This document shows positions 26,131 to 35,958 of a DNA stretch of 64,000 nucleotides, piece by piece. Location: NCBI RefSeq assembly GCF_024662215.1, contig NZ_CP096115.1, forward strand, positions 2,678,935 through 2,742,934, read 5' to 3'. Numbering within the stretch: position 1 is the stretch's first letter; every line of letters begins with the position of its first letter. The position numbers and the translations under genes are program-made. The DNA is from Methanoplanus endosymbiosus. Lineage in GTDB: Archaea; Halobacteriota; Methanomicrobia; Methanomicrobiales; Methanomicrobiaceae. The notes under the pieces were generated by a model, which saw only the letters and a list, made by a program, of their open reading frames with translations, ran no database searches and was not told the origin of the DNA.

Positions 26131-26763
26131 AATCCCTATTTTTCTGAAGATCTCTTTTATGAGCCCTATATAATCTGTAGATAATGTCTGAAGCTTATTC
26201 AGTTCACCTGAAATTCCGGGAAGCTCAATCACGTGGGACGCTGCTGGTGTAGGTTCAGGTGTCGGTGTTGGAATTTGTGTTGGCACCGGCGTTGGTGCGG
26301 CAGTGGGTAATGGTGTTGGCGCTGCTGTTGGTTCCGGAGTCAGTTCATATATCTTCTTTAAGTTAAATCCGCCCTCTTCCAGATAAACCTGCTTGGTGAT
26401 AAAATAAGGAATGCCAGAACTGTCTGTTACAGTGAGTTTGACCTCTATTGAATAAGCCTCGTCTTCTGCCTCGTCTTCTGTGAATACTTTTATGGGATTT
26501 TCCTCAGTTGATCCCCACCAGTCATCCTCGCCAAATTCCCAGTTGTAGCCCTTAATCGCTCCTGAACTCATATCATAGAAACGGACCTCATAGACAATCC
26601 CGCTGTACTTTGCATAATCAGGATAGCTCAGCCACTCTGAGGTATCAACTCTGTATATGTCCCAGTCAAAATTTGGATCAGCATCTGCACTTGCGGGAAC
26701 CACAAGGAATAAAAGCATCAGTGCTGCCAGAAGGCAGACTGATAATATTCTGTTTATTTTCAT
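26119..26763 (-). CDS. Exported PKD-like protein with Pro/Thr-rich tail
   Basis: 214 residues from the ATG at 26763 (GGAGAGGTGG upstream; a longer frame to 26862 lies within the next gene). Signal peptide ending PASADA; a PKD-like beta domain (FYDMSSGAIKGYNWEFGEDD...VKLTVTDSSG); then a Pro/Thr/Ala linker near 150-190 and an amphipathic C-terminus. Likely surface or envelope protein. It overlaps the YIP1 gene by 4 bases, so the two are co-transcribed. Confidence 0.72.
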   Translation of the reverse strand: MKINRILSVCLLAALMLLFLVVPASADADPNFDWDIYRVDTSEWLSYPDYAKYSGIVYEVRFYDMSSGAIKGYNWEFGEDDWWGSTEENPIKVFTEDEAEDEAYSIEVKLTVTDSSGIPYFITKQVYLEEGGFNLKKIYELTPEPTAAPTPLPTAAPTPVPTQIPTPTPEPTPAASHVIELPGISGELNKLQTLSTDYIGLIKEIFRKIGIVKD

Positions 26764-27791
26764 ATGAATGCCACCTCTCCGGAGAATATAATATAATAAA
26801 TTACCAGGGCCATTATCACCGCAGGAATGATGGCACAGACTGCCGATTTTGCAGAGTCGCATCCATGCCCTTCACTGTATCCTGTAAACTGCAGAAAAAT
26901 CATCCATATCGGCGCTATCAGCAGACCAAATACCGGTATTAAACCGACTGTTCCAAAGGGCGTTGCTGAATAAAATGTCGTCACATATGACTCATCGGCC
27001 AGTAAGTCAGTGCCGAGTATTTTAGAGAATACAAATACAAGCAGGCCGTATATCAGCAGCAGGATCAGCATCAGAACAAAAAATTCGATGATTAGCAGGA
27101 GATTATCTCCGGCAGGCATGCTCTTCAGTGCAGCATAAACTGATCCATCGGGAGCAATACTTCCTCCGATAAATATAAGCACAATAATGTTAATTACAGC
27201 AGAGAGTCCAAGCATTACAAGTGCAAATATAAAGGCATCGCTGAATGAATCTGTCGAGGCCCTGTAAAATGTGTCAGCAGGATGCAGAAGAAATCCTTTA
27301 ATCTTCTCCGGAAATGAGACTCCTGTATCATGCCTGTATTTTGAATCTATATCTTCAGGTCTGGCATTTCCATAAGTCTCATCTGAATATTTTCCTGTGG
27401 CTGCCTTCTTACTCTCCTTCTTCTCTGCCATCTTCTGTGCATTGTGCATAACCTCCACAAATTTCTCCGGCATTCCCTCAAGTGTGGCTTTGACTGCGTA
27501 GAATATCTCATCTCTCTCTTTCTTCTCCATAAATGAGATATGTACTATATCAGATATGCCGTTAGAGAAGAGAATTTCAAGTTCAACTCCCGGATGGCCG
27601 TAGGGATCTTCATATAACTTATAGCCCAGAATATTGTCCGGATAATATGAAAAGGGCGAAATTCCGGTTGAATCCTGTGGCACAAAAGCTATTCTCATAT
27701 TTGTGACGCTGACCTGGTACAGCCTTGAGTTCAGTGCACCTGTCGCCTGGATAAGGGTTTCCTCACGCCTGCCATAGTCCTTATAGTCCAA
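26760..27791 (-). CDS. YIP1-domain membrane protein
   Basis: 343 residues. The N-terminal third is a soluble beta-rich domain (about 1-110), then a charged linker, then a YIP1-type membrane domain opening with KIKGFLLHPADTFYRASTDS and five helices. GGTGAT precedes the ATG. YIP1 family proteins in prokaryotes are of unknown function. Overlaps the following PKD-like gene, suggesting that the pair works at the membrane. Confidence 0.78.
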   Translation of the reverse strand: MDYKDYGRREETLIQATGALNSRLYQVSVTNMRIAFVPQDSTGISPFSYYPDNILGYKLYEDPYGHPGVELEILFSNGISDIVHISFMEKKERDEIFYAVKATLEGMPEKFVEVMHNAQKMAEKKESKKAATGKYSDETYGNARPEDIDSKYRHDTGVSFPEKIKGFLLHPADTFYRASTDSFSDAFIFALVMLGLSAVINIIVLIFIGGSIAPDGSVYAALKSMPAGDNLLLIIEFFVLMLILLLIYGLLVFVFSKILGTDLLADESYVTTFYSATPFGTVGLIPVFGLLIAPIWMIFLQFTGYSEGHGCDSAKSAVCAIIPAVIMALVIYYIIFSGEVAFI

Positions 27792-27950
27792 AATATCACC
27801 TATGTTATAAATTTATACTTTAAAGGAGAAAAATTTATCATTAATTTTTTGGATGAATTTTCTTATGTAACTGAATTTATCTTTATGAACTGAAAATTAT
27901 TCTGTTATGATCTTCCGGAAAAAAAGTATCTGATATTGGATGTAATAATC

Positions 27951-30182
27951 TTATAGTATTTCATCGTCTGTATATGGCTTCTCAAATCTGCCCATTATTG
28001 AAAGAACGGCAGGCATAACCACAATTGCTCCTATCAGGGAGAATCCAACCGTAATTACAGTGACCATCCCGAAATTTTTGATGATATTAAAGCCTGAGAG
28101 CAGGAGGGCTGAAAATCCAAATACTGTTGTCATTCCGGAGACTGTAATTGCACTGCCAATCTTTTGTACACCTATGCGTATAGCCTCAAGTTTTTCCTTT
28201 CCGTTCTTTCTCTCTTCCGTATATCTCTCCATTATCAGTATGGTATATTCCGAGGCGATTCCTATCGTCATTGAGCCTAACACTGCCGTCATCGGGGTGT
28301 AGTCGATGCCAAGTCCGTACATGATTGCACCATTCCACCCGACAATCATAATGATTGGAATTATCGGGGTGATGGCTGTTACTCTGCGGTATATGAATAT
28401 AAGCCAGACAAATATCAGGAAGAATCCGAGATATGTCATCTGTGCCTTGCCGTCATTTATTGATTTTATGAGGGATACACTCATCTCCGTAGATCCGGTA
28501 AGTACCGCATCAATGCCCGGCGGAGGGTAATTCCATGTTAGATCCCGTTTGACATTGTTGATGAGGGACTCTGCTATGTCAGGTTCGAGATCCAGCATAC
28601 TGAACTGGAGTACTGTCGTCATATGACCGTTGATATACGGCTCTTTCTCAGATTCAGGAATTGAGCTGACAATTTCAATGATCTCAGCCTCACTTTCCGG
28701 AATTGTGCCGCCATTGTACTTCTTCACCAGGGTTGCAATACTTGTAACCCCTGTTATCTCATTTCTTGAACTGATCTCATACTCCCCAAAATCATCAATC
28801 CATTCTATCACATCGGGATTTAATACATCATCACCTCTCACCATGGCGGTGAGTGTATCTGTTGATCCCATCGTCCTTGTGACCTTCTTCATATCAACAA
28901 CAGCCGGCATATCCGGAGGGACAAAGGTCTGTTCATCAAAACTTATCGGCACTTCATTATCAAGCTGAATGCCGAGAATTGCGATAAATCCAAGTATCAG
29001 GAGAATATATAACGGGCTTTTTGCAATATTATGGGACAGGTTTCCGAGGAAACTGTCATACTGCTCCATTTTTTTATCTGATGAACTTTTCTTCTTCTCT
29101 TTTGGTTTGTATCCTATCAGAATTCCAAATGTCGGAACCATTACGAGGGCAGCCAGATAACAGCATATAACTCCGATAAGGCAGGTCAGGCCAAAGTCAA
29201 CGACCATCGGAATTGGGGATACATACATCGCAATAAATCCAAGTGACGTTGCAATCATTGCGTACAGAATAGACGGACCTGAATTCTCTATGGTTGTTCT
29301 GACACCCTTCTCCACCGGAGCACCATGTTTGATCTCGTCATCAAGCCGGGAATGGAACTGGATTGCGTAATCTATACCAATTCCTATCAGCACCGGAAAT
29401 GCGGCTATCACCACCATACTGATTGGAATGTCTGCAAGTCCCATCACACCAAAAGTGCTTATCAGTCCTGTGAATACCACACCTACCGGCAAAAACCTGT
29501 AGCTTACATGAGCAAAGAGGATTCCCACAGCAACAACCATCAGCAGCATGGCCGCAAATATCAGGGTCCCGGTTGACTTGCCCATCTCTTCGCCCATCTG
29601 CTGGCTGAATGCCGGGCTGCCGCTGACTGTAACTGTCATGTCAGGTGGCATATCAGATATTGTTATCAGGGTTTTGAGATTATTGAGGAGTGCTTCTTCT
29701 TTATCATCCGAAATTCCGGTGTCGAGATTTACAACGGCTATTGTCATTGTATTTGACGGAAGGTACTTCTCAAGAAGCTCTGCCGGAAGCATATTCTTTA
29801 TCCGGTCAGTTTCTGCTGTTGAAGAGGGCAGTTCTCCATTATTTACTGCCTTAATCATATCGGTTATTCCGGCGACAGTTCTCGCCCCGTCTTCATTTGC
29901 CGTCTGATCCTGAAGACTTTCCATGTATTGCAGGTTTTTGGGGTCAAGGACATCATCTGATTCATAGATCAGCATTATTGCCGATGAGCTGAACATCTCC
30001 TTGTAATTTTCAAGGGTTACACCTCTTGGCGTATCCTTATCAATATATGTGTCATCTCCGGTTTTCATATAAATAAGCGACATGCCGTATGCCGCTATTA
30101 AAAACCAGATTATGACTGCAACTGCCACTATTTTTGGCCGTGCTGTTATGAAGTCTGCTAATATTTTAAAGGGTGATTTCAA
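27951..30182 (-). CDS. RND-superfamily exporter (HAE3/MMPL type)
   Basis: 743 residues, two repeats each with one leading helix, a large extracytoplasmic loop and a five-helix bundle, giving about twelve helices. Key segments are ISMVVIAAFPVLIGIGIDYAIQFHSR and the matching second-half MTAVLGSMTIGIASEYTILIMERYTEE, with intramembrane acidic residues for proton coupling. Archaeal HAE3 proteins are linked to lipid or hopanoid transport; cargo here is unknown. AGGTGA lies 9-15 bases before the ATG. Monocistronic. Confidence 0.88.
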   Translation of the reverse strand: MKSPFKILADFITARPKIVAVAVIIWFLIAAYGMSLIYMKTGDDTYIDKDTPRGVTLENYKEMFSSSAIMLIYESDDVLDPKNLQYMESLQDQTANEDGARTVAGITDMIKAVNNGELPSSTAETDRIKNMLPAELLEKYLPSNTMTIAVVNLDTGISDDKEEALLNNLKTLITISDMPPDMTVTVSGSPAFSQQMGEEMGKSTGTLIFAAMLLMVVAVGILFAHVSYRFLPVGVVFTGLISTFGVMGLADIPISMVVIAAFPVLIGIGIDYAIQFHSRLDDEIKHGAPVEKGVRTTIENSGPSILYAMIATSLGFIAMYVSPIPMVVDFGLTCLIGVICCYLAALVMVPTFGILIGYKPKEKKKSSSDKKMEQYDSFLGNLSHNIAKSPLYILLILGFIAILGIQLDNEVPISFDEQTFVPPDMPAVVDMKKVTRTMGSTDTLTAMVRGDDVLNPDVIEWIDDFGEYEISSRNEITGVTSIATLVKKYNGGTIPESEAEIIEIVSSIPESEKEPYINGHMTTVLQFSMLDLEPDIAESLINNVKRDLTWNYPPPGIDAVLTGSTEMSVSLIKSINDGKAQMTYLGFFLIFVWLIFIYRRVTAITPIIPIIMIVGWNGAIMYGLGIDYTPMTAVLGSMTIGIASEYTILIMERYTEERKNGKEKLEAIRIGVQKIGSAITVSGMTTVFGFSALLLSGFNIIKNFGMVTVITVGFSLIGAIVVMPAVLSIMGRFEKPYTDDEIL

Positions 30183-30358
30183 ATGTATTTCACCTGTAAT
30201 TTATCATCTAAATATCTTATTTTAATGACTGATATATAATTTGTTGCGAAAAAAACAACATACTTCATCTCTGTGGGGGCTGTTATCCGGATTTTCTTTT
30301 CAGCTGTAAAACAGGATGTGGTTAATCCTGTCAGCCGGAAGATGGACTGATAATTTTT

Positions 30359-31171
30359 TCACCGGAATTTATCTGAGACAAGTTTATGTTTTCTGTCTGT
30401 CTCTTTTAACATGGCAGTGAATAATTCTCCGGCATTCTCCCTGATAACTCTCATGCCCTCCCCGGTAATGCCGCCTTCTGTTGCAACGTCAGCAATCAGA
30501 CTTTCAAATGTGCTGTAGTCATGCTCAATGAGTTTTGCAGTCCCGATAAATGTTTCTCTTACGACCATATCCGCAGTATTCTGATCGATCCCGTAATGTC
30601 TTACAGCAGCACCGGAAAATTCCTTCATAATTCCGGCAATGAACGCAGGTGATGAACTTGCAATGTCTGAGTAGGCAGATATCTCTGCTTCCGGTACGGT
30701 TACCGGCTTTGAGATTGCTTCAAAAAGTCTGATTATCTTCTGTCTGTCCTTATCATCAGGCAGTGCGTCAAATGAGAGCACTGATATGCCGCATAATCTG
30801 TGTGATGTGACTGACGGAATAACCCTCACTATCGGAGCTGTCTTACCGGTCCATTCAGTTATCTTTCCGGTTGTGACATCTGAGATTACTGATACGAGAA
30901 TTTTTTCGTCTGTTATAAGATCTTTTATCTCCGTAATTACTTCTTCTGTGTCATCCGGAAGTACGCACAGAAATATTATCCCTGATTTTTCTGCTGTTAT
31001 CCGGTTTGATGCTGCTCTGTTTATGCCGGTCTCTTCTGCGAGCCTCAGCAGTTTTTCTTCACTTCTGTTTGATGCGGTTATCTCTTCTGGTTTCAGAATG
31101 CCGCTCCTGATAAAACTCCGGATGAGCATGCTACCCATGCTTCCGGTTCCGATTATTCCGATCTCTGCCAT
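30359..31171 (-). CDS. Pyrroline-5-carboxylate reductase family protein
   Basis: 270 residues with an N-terminal Rossmann motif GIIGTGSMGSMLI, VIPSVTSHRLCGISVLSF, and a C-terminal helical domain with SSSPAFIAG and ATEGGITGEGMRVI. The family reduces pyrroline-5-carboxylate to proline with NAD(P)H; the ComER branch is related but not shown to do so. Several ProC-typical residues differ, for example the MPN motif reads IPS, so true proline synthesis is uncertain. No ribosome site before the ATG. Confidence 0.75.
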   Translation of the reverse strand: MAEIGIIGTGSMGSMLIRSFIRSGILKPEEITASNRSEEKLLRLAEETGINRAASNRITAEKSGIIFLCVLPDDTEEVITEIKDLITDEKILVSVISDVTTGKITEWTGKTAPIVRVIPSVTSHRLCGISVLSFDALPDDKDRQKIIRLFEAISKPVTVPEAEISAYSDIASSSPAFIAGIMKEFSGAAVRHYGIDQNTADMVVRETFIGTAKLIEHDYSTFESLIADVATEGGITGEGMRVIRENAGELFTAMLKETDRKHKLVSDKFR

Positions 31172-31273
31172 TGCATATTATTTGGGATTAATCTGTAAAA
31201 ACTGGTCTGAAATTTCGGTTGCGCAGACTGCATTATATCTCTGCATCAAATTTGTGCATTATATCTGTGCCTG

Positions 31274-31500
31274 TCAGGCACATCCGGCAATAATTACTGC
31301 AAATATTGTCAGGTGTACCAGAAGAAAAACAGGCACAAGGTAAAATTTCTTCTTATGTGTTTTGTGCCTGAATATCTTCATCGCTGCATATGCACCAAAC
31401 GGGCCGGGAAAGGCAGATGTCGGATCCTCCTATATACCATATAAAGAACTACGGCCACAGCATATGCACCAAACGGGCCGGGAAAGGCAGATGTCGGGAG
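31274..31500 (-). pseudogene. C-terminal fragment of a DUF1294 membrane protein
   Basis: On the minus strand the frame ending at 31274 encodes FPGPFGAYAAMKIFRHKTHKK followed by a hydrophobic helix, the recognisable C-terminus of the DUF1294 family. Upstream the reading is disrupted by a 74-bp offset duplication, and the N-terminal helix and DKxxA motif are absent. There is no start codon in frame that could give a normal protein. A relic, adjacent to no related gene. Confidence 0.65.
31386..31497. repeat. 38-bp direct repeat inside the DUF1294 relic
   Basis: Bases 31386-31423 and 31460-31497 are identical over 38 bp (starting GCATATGCACCAAACGG), with 36 bp between. The 74-bp step shifts reading frame by two. 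This looks like a local duplication that broke the gene rather than a mobile-element end, since no inverted repeats or target duplications flank it. Confidence 0.85.
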
Positions 31501-31995
31501 AAGACTCTCTTTTGTTCTCCATGCCGTGAAAACTTATATTTTTCATCCATCATCTGTGAGCTATTTCTCATGAGTGACTTCTTTAGTAGATCTTAATTTC
31601 TGCCAGTCATACAGATCTTCAGATACTATCTTCTGCAAACAGCAATAAACCACTGAATAATATCGTACGTTCAAAAGAAAAACAGGTTGCGGGGGGAATC
31701 AACCTGCAATCTTAGATTGATTCTTATTATAGAAAAATAATTCTATTTAATTTCGGAGGTTTTTAATATTTTATATCTTTGTATGCCTATAAGCAGATAA
31801 TTATATGCAGGATTCTTCATCTTCCCTGCGTAGCAATACTCTCTTATATGTGCGGTGAGTTCCTGTAATCTCCGGAATAATTACATATTTATCTGATTAA
31901 ATCTACTGCCTGAGTGGTATTTTATCCGGATTATAATCATATGCATAAAAATTGGGGGTAGTTTATCCGTATTTGTCTGGAGTCTCTTTGGTATT
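31501..31995. other. About 500 bp with no gene; one G-rich hairpin
   Basis: AT-rich sequence without a credible open frame. The one clear structure is an inverted repeat CAGGTTG/CAACCTG at 31683-31689 and 31700-31706 enclosing a loop with six consecutive G. Short T-rich stretches near 31740-31790 may terminate transcripts. The right end contains the 3' region of the histidine-kinase gene on the minus strand. Confidence 0.4.
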
Positions 31996-33813
31996 TTAGG
32001 TCCTGAATTTATCATTTGGGATAGTTATCTCAAAACAGGCTCCTTTCCCGTAAATGCCTGTTTCGTGAATTTCAATATCTGTTATCGAGAGAATTTCCCG
32101 GATGAGAAACAGCCCGAATCCGGTGTTTTTACCGATACCTCTCTGAAATATCCTCTCTTTCTCCTTTTTGGGCACCCCTGTGCCACTGTCCCTCCAGTAA
32201 ACTTTTGCACTGGATTGATTGATCTCACAGGTTAAGGATATCTCTGGTGAATCCCCGGCATAACGGATAGAATTGTCCATTAGGTTGTAAAATACCTTTT
32301 CAAGCATGGAATCTGCAAAGATCTCAAGATCTCCGCATCCGTTCTTCACCGGTATTTTTTTGTTCCGGAGTTTTCTTATAATCTCGGATATATTCTGCCA
32401 TTTTGGTTCACTTATGCCCAGTTCTTCATAATGTCCGGTGAACTCAATCTGGTTCTGAATAATCTCAGCAGCCGAGTCCATTTTATTTAGATATGTGTCT
32501 GCATTTTTATCCTCTGATCCATTGGCAATTTCAATATAGCCTCTCAGCACTGTTATCTGGTTTAATATGTCATGCCTTGTGATTGCCGAAAGGATCTTCA
32601 GTTTCCTGTTTGAAAGGGTTAATGCTCTCTGTATCTCAGTTATCTCATAAAGCTGCTGAATCATCTCTTCTTCCGTCAATGTCAGCTTTTCATTCAGTTC
32701 ACACAGGATCTCATTTTTATTATTCAGTTCAACTTCGGCTTTTTTCCTCTCTGTGAAATCCTGAACATTTACAGTAATACCTGTAATATTTTCATTTTCA
32801 TCGTGATTTGGTGAGGCATCATATCGCAGGTAGAGTTCTTTGCCCCATATTGAGGAGTAATATTCTTCATATGATATTAATTTGTCTTCTCTGAGGCATT
32901 CTCTGAGTTTTTCAGCGGATTGTCCAAGCTGTGGATGATTATATATATTTATCCTCTTTTTTGTCTCTTCAGAAGAGGGAGAACCATAAATTTTCACAGC
33001 GGCATGATTCATATCAATAATATTTCCGTCCCTGTCAATCAGAAGAATCCCTGTAGGGCTGTTATTTACAAGTTCTCTGTATCTGATCTCGCTCTCCTTT
33101 AACCTGTTCTCCGCAGCTTTCAGCACTGACAAATCCTGAAAGATCTCAAGGATATAATTTCTGCCGCCCAGATTTACCAGTTCTGCATTCTTTAAAACCG
33201 GATTCCTGTATCCTCCTTTGCATTTTACAGCAGTTTCCATACCATCAAAACATTTCTGCTTCTTCTCCCATATGGGGCATTCCTTTGATTGTTTTCCCTT
33301 CGGGCAGATTATATCGCAGAGTTCTCCTGTCAGTTCTTCAGAAGAGTAGCCTGTGATTTCACATGTTTTGTCATTGACACTGAAGATTCTGTAGTCATCA
33401 CCGATTATGACCATTCCGCAGGGGACATTATTAAAGATGGTTTCAAGGATATTTTTGGAATTTTGCAGATCTTCTTTTTTTTCTTTAAGATCTGTAATCT
33501 CCGTGGCTCTGTATCTGATGCAGTCTTCAGATTTTCTGCATGCATTTGTTCTGAGCCAGATCTCTGAGCTGTCTTTTTTCCGGAATAATACATCCGCTCT
33601 CTTTTTATCAGGAGAATTGTCATATTTGAAGTTAAAAAAATTCTCAATGCCGGAAATCCGGGTAATAAAATATGAGATATTTTTATCTGACAGTTCTTCA
33701 GGCCTGTAACCTGTTAATTTACAGAATGATTCGGAGACTGAGATTATATTTCCTGTATTGCCTGCAAAAAGAGTGCCTTCACCATAAATCTCAGAATCAT
33801 CTCTTGATTTCAT
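31996..33813 (-). CDS. Soluble sensor histidine kinase with three PAS domains
   Basis: 605 residues, no membrane helix. Three PAS domains at about 8-115 (SVSESFCKLTGYRPEELSD), 120-235 (SVNDKTCEITGYSSEEL) and 240-360 (LIDRDGNIIDMNHAAVKIYG), a coiled coil, then the phospho-acceptor box with H414 in AITRHDILNQ, and a HATPase with NLMDNSIRYAG, DSGTGVP and GFGLFLIREIL. The HDILNQ form is common in methanogen kinases. PAS domains may bind heme, FMN or small ligands; cysteines near C168/C175/C185 in the second PAS could be functional. No response regulator is adjacent. Confidence 0.9.
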   Translation of the reverse strand: MKSRDDSEIYGEGTLFAGNTGNIISVSESFCKLTGYRPEELSDKNISYFITRISGIENFFNFKYDNSPDKKRADVLFRKKDSSEIWLRTNACRKSEDCIRYRATEITDLKEKKEDLQNSKNILETIFNNVPCGMVIIGDDYRIFSVNDKTCEITGYSSEELTGELCDIICPKGKQSKECPIWEKKQKCFDGMETAVKCKGGYRNPVLKNAELVNLGGRNYILEIFQDLSVLKAAENRLKESEIRYRELVNNSPTGILLIDRDGNIIDMNHAAVKIYGSPSSEETKKRINIYNHPQLGQSAEKLRECLREDKLISYEEYYSSIWGKELYLRYDASPNHDENENITGITVNVQDFTERKKAEVELNNKNEILCELNEKLTLTEEEMIQQLYEITEIQRALTLSNRKLKILSAITRHDILNQITVLRGYIEIANGSEDKNADTYLNKMDSAAEIIQNQIEFTGHYEELGISEPKWQNISEIIRKLRNKKIPVKNGCGDLEIFADSMLEKVFYNLMDNSIRYAGDSPEISLTCEINQSSAKVYWRDSGTGVPKKEKERIFQRGIGKNTGFGLFLIREILSITDIEIHETGIYGKGACFEITIPNDKFRT

Positions 33814-34068
33814 TTATTTCTCCGCTGAATTTCCAGGATTCAAATTAATGAACTCTCTGATCTAATAACTTATTCTCTGTTTCAGTAATAATAATGATCT
33901 GTTTATTTATCCTTATTGTTTTTTGTGGATAAATGAAGGTCATAGGATATTTAAATCCCGGAGTTAAGATTGACGCTGCAATAATTATCATTACATCTGT
34001 AATCTCTGATTATTTCTCTGATCTTCGGATTTGGCAGACAATAACGGTTCTGACTCGCAGGAGGTAAC
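33814..34068. promoter_or_regulatory. Divergent promoter region of the histidine kinase
   Basis: AT-rich gap between the kinase and a downstream small ORF. TATA-like segments occur at about 33895-33905 (CTGTTTATTTAT) and 33948-33956 (GATATTTAAAT). No gene or strong repeat is seen. Confidence 0.3.
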
Positions 34069-34146
34069 ATGAGTGAGCGCGGCGTAGTTTACCCGGATCA
34101 CTGTTGTCATCTTTGGATGCATGGGAAAGAAATAAATTATCTCTGA
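34069..34146 (+). CDS. Possible 25-residue small protein
   Basis: An ATG at 34069 has one of the best ribosome sites in the region (CAGGAGGTAAC, spacing 4-5) and reads 25 residues, including the metal-binding-like DHCCHLWMH stretch (two Cys and three His within 9 residues), to a TGA. A short inverted repeat ACCATT/AATGGT follows near 34158-34175. It could be a true micro-protein, a leader peptide for the downstream zinc-ribbon gene, or the start of a broken gene. No homolog recognised. Confidence 0.35.
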   Translation: MSERGVVYPDHCCHLWMHGKEINYL

Positions 34147-34220
34147 AATTGCCCAAACCATTAAATTAAATGGTGTTCATAGGAATTTTACCTTAAATTG
34201 GTTGGGAAGGTTGATTTGTT

Positions 34221-34856
34221 ATGGCATTTTGTGAACATTGCGGTGCAGAGATTAGCGAAGGTGCTAAATTCTGTAAAAACTGTGGGATGAAGGTTGAGTC
34301 AGGTGTTTCAGGTATTGCTAATGATAATTCCGGAGCTGTTACTCCGTCATCTCCGGAAAGAGTAGAGAAAGTCATTTATGTGGCAGAAACTCCAAAGGCG
34401 TATGAATCTGTACCTCAGAAGGTGTATGAAGCGCCTCCTGTGGTTAATGCACCTCCACAGGCTGCAGGGGTTTCTCCTGGTGGAGACCTCAGAAATCCGC
34501 TGATTGCAGCTGTCGCTTCTTTTTTCTTCCCCGGACTTGGTCAGACTTATGCGGGTGAGCAGAAGAGAGGTCTGCTCTTCATTGCCGGAACTCTGGTTAT
34601 TGGGTACTTTTTAGGAATGTTTATGATAATTCCTATGCTCTGGGCTACCTATGATGCCTATAAGCTCTCAAAGATGATTAATTCCGGTGAGAAAGAGTTT
34701 ATTGCTCCTTCAGTTATGAATTATGTCATATTCTTTGCATTATGGATTGTTATGGTAATTCTTCTGGGCGCTCTGGATCTTCTTCTCTATGGTAACAGGT
34801 ACTACTATTCAGATTATGATTTTACCAATCCTATGGCATCACAACCGCAGTTTTAA
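34221..34856 (+). CDS. Zinc-ribbon membrane protein
   Basis: 211 residues. An N-terminal zinc ribbon with C4, C7, C18 and C21 (FCEHCG...FCKNCGMK), a Pro/Val-rich linker, then three membrane helices with a TM2-like start (AAVASFFFPGLGQTYAGEQKRG). Such zinc-ribbon plus TM2-type proteins are common in methanogens and of unknown role. Its last base is shared with the next start (TAATG), so the pair is translationally coupled. Confidence 0.78.
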   Translation: MAFCEHCGAEISEGAKFCKNCGMKVESGVSGIANDNSGAVTPSSPERVEKVIYVAETPKAYESVPQKVYEAPPVVNAPPQAAGVSPGGDLRNPLIAAVASFFFPGLGQTYAGEQKRGLLFIAGTLVIGYFLGMFMIIPMLWATYDAYKLSKMINSGEKEFIAPSVMNYVIFFALWIVMVILLGALDLLLYGNRYYYSDYDFTNPMASQPQF

Positions 34857-35863
34857 TGGGTATGATGGCTATGAACTTTTTTAATTTTTTTGGGGCGTGT
34901 AATCTCAGAACTTTAGGAGGGCTTATTATTCCGTCTCTTCTGGTGATTATGCTCTTCCTGTCCGGAATTTCTGCGGGATGCTTTGGAATGGTAAGCAATC
35001 CTCCGCCTCTGTTTACACAGGATCAGGCTCAGGATACTGAATTTTCAGGGTACTATTATTTAGGAGGAGCAGGGCCGGATATAGGTGGTATTATCTTTTA
35101 TCCGGATGGTAAGTGGGAAGTCGTTGAGGGCGAAGAGGTAGTCTTTTACGGGAGATATCTTGTCCGGTCAGGAATTATCTATATGACTGAGGGTGATCTT
35201 AAGCCTCAGGCGGTTGATAATGAGGCCAGTTTTGAGGTACTGGATGACGGAGAGACAATCACTGATGCAGACGGCTATTACTGGTATCTTGACAGAACCC
35301 GTTCGGTTTCAGGTGCCGGCAGTTCTTCAGGCGAAACCGGTTCTGAGGTCATTACAACTGCGCCCACTCCGGTTTCAACGGTAATTATGCCGGCCGTGGA
35401 GGTTACTCTGGCTGATTCTTCCGGAATTCAGGCTGAGACTGATATTTCCGGAGATGAGGATGTTATGGTTATAATCCTGCCGGATTCCGGAACGGATGAT
35501 CTTACATTCACGCTGACATCTTCGGAAGATGTAGCTGCCGGCAAGCTGAAGTTAAATCTTGAAGTTGATTCAACAGAAAGAATCACTTTTTCTCAGGGCG
35601 AGAAGCCTGATGAACCTGAGCCCCTTCAGATTCTCCGGGCCACCTTCTTTGCCTATAATACAGGTGATGTAAGTTCCGGATTTAAACCTCTTACTCTTGG
35701 GGATGTATATGCCTCAGGTATGCCGTATAAGACGAGATCTATTACCGTTAATGAAGCCACTGCTGATAATATTGGTGCTGAGCTTCCGCAGGATTCTGCG
35801 TCCGGATGGCTCGACATCACAGAACCTTACAGTTATGGCGTAATAGTTGCTGATGCTACCTGA
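34856..35863 (+). CDS. Large secreted lipoprotein
   Basis: 335 residues. A long hydrophobic N-terminus ends in a lipobox (LSGISAGC), so it should be lipid-anchored outside. Two beta-rich parts follow: a first with YYYLGGAGPDIGGIIFYPDGKW, and after a Ser/Thr/Pro linker (about 155-185) a second with TDDLTFTLTSSEDVAAGKLK. Start coupled to the zinc-ribbon gene. The true start may be a later Met than 34856, since the first 20 residues are unusual. Function unknown. Confidence 0.65.
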   Translation: MGMMAMNFFNFFGACNLRTLGGLIIPSLLVIMLFLSGISAGCFGMVSNPPPLFTQDQAQDTEFSGYYYLGGAGPDIGGIIFYPDGKWEVVEGEEVVFYGRYLVRSGIIYMTEGDLKPQAVDNEASFEVLDDGETITDADGYYWYLDRTRSVSGAGSSSGETGSEVITTAPTPVSTVIMPAVEVTLADSSGIQAETDISGDEDVMVIILPDSGTDDLTFTLTSSEDVAAGKLKLNLEVDSTERITFSQGEKPDEPEPLQILRATFFAYNTGDVSSGFKPLTLGDVYASGMPYKTRSITVNEATADNIGAELPQDSASGWLDITEPYSYGVIVADAT

Positions 35864-35958
35864 AAGTCATGACCATGAAGCTGAGTTCTTCATGGGTAAT
35901 TTCTTTTTTTATCCGGATGATACAGCTCGTGCATCTCTGAGAACTTAAATCTCAGTTA

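Noticed and set aside
31386-31497. 38-bp direct repeats as ends of an insertion sequence
   Set aside because: Only 36 bp lie between them, with no inverted ends or transposase; a local duplication is simpler.
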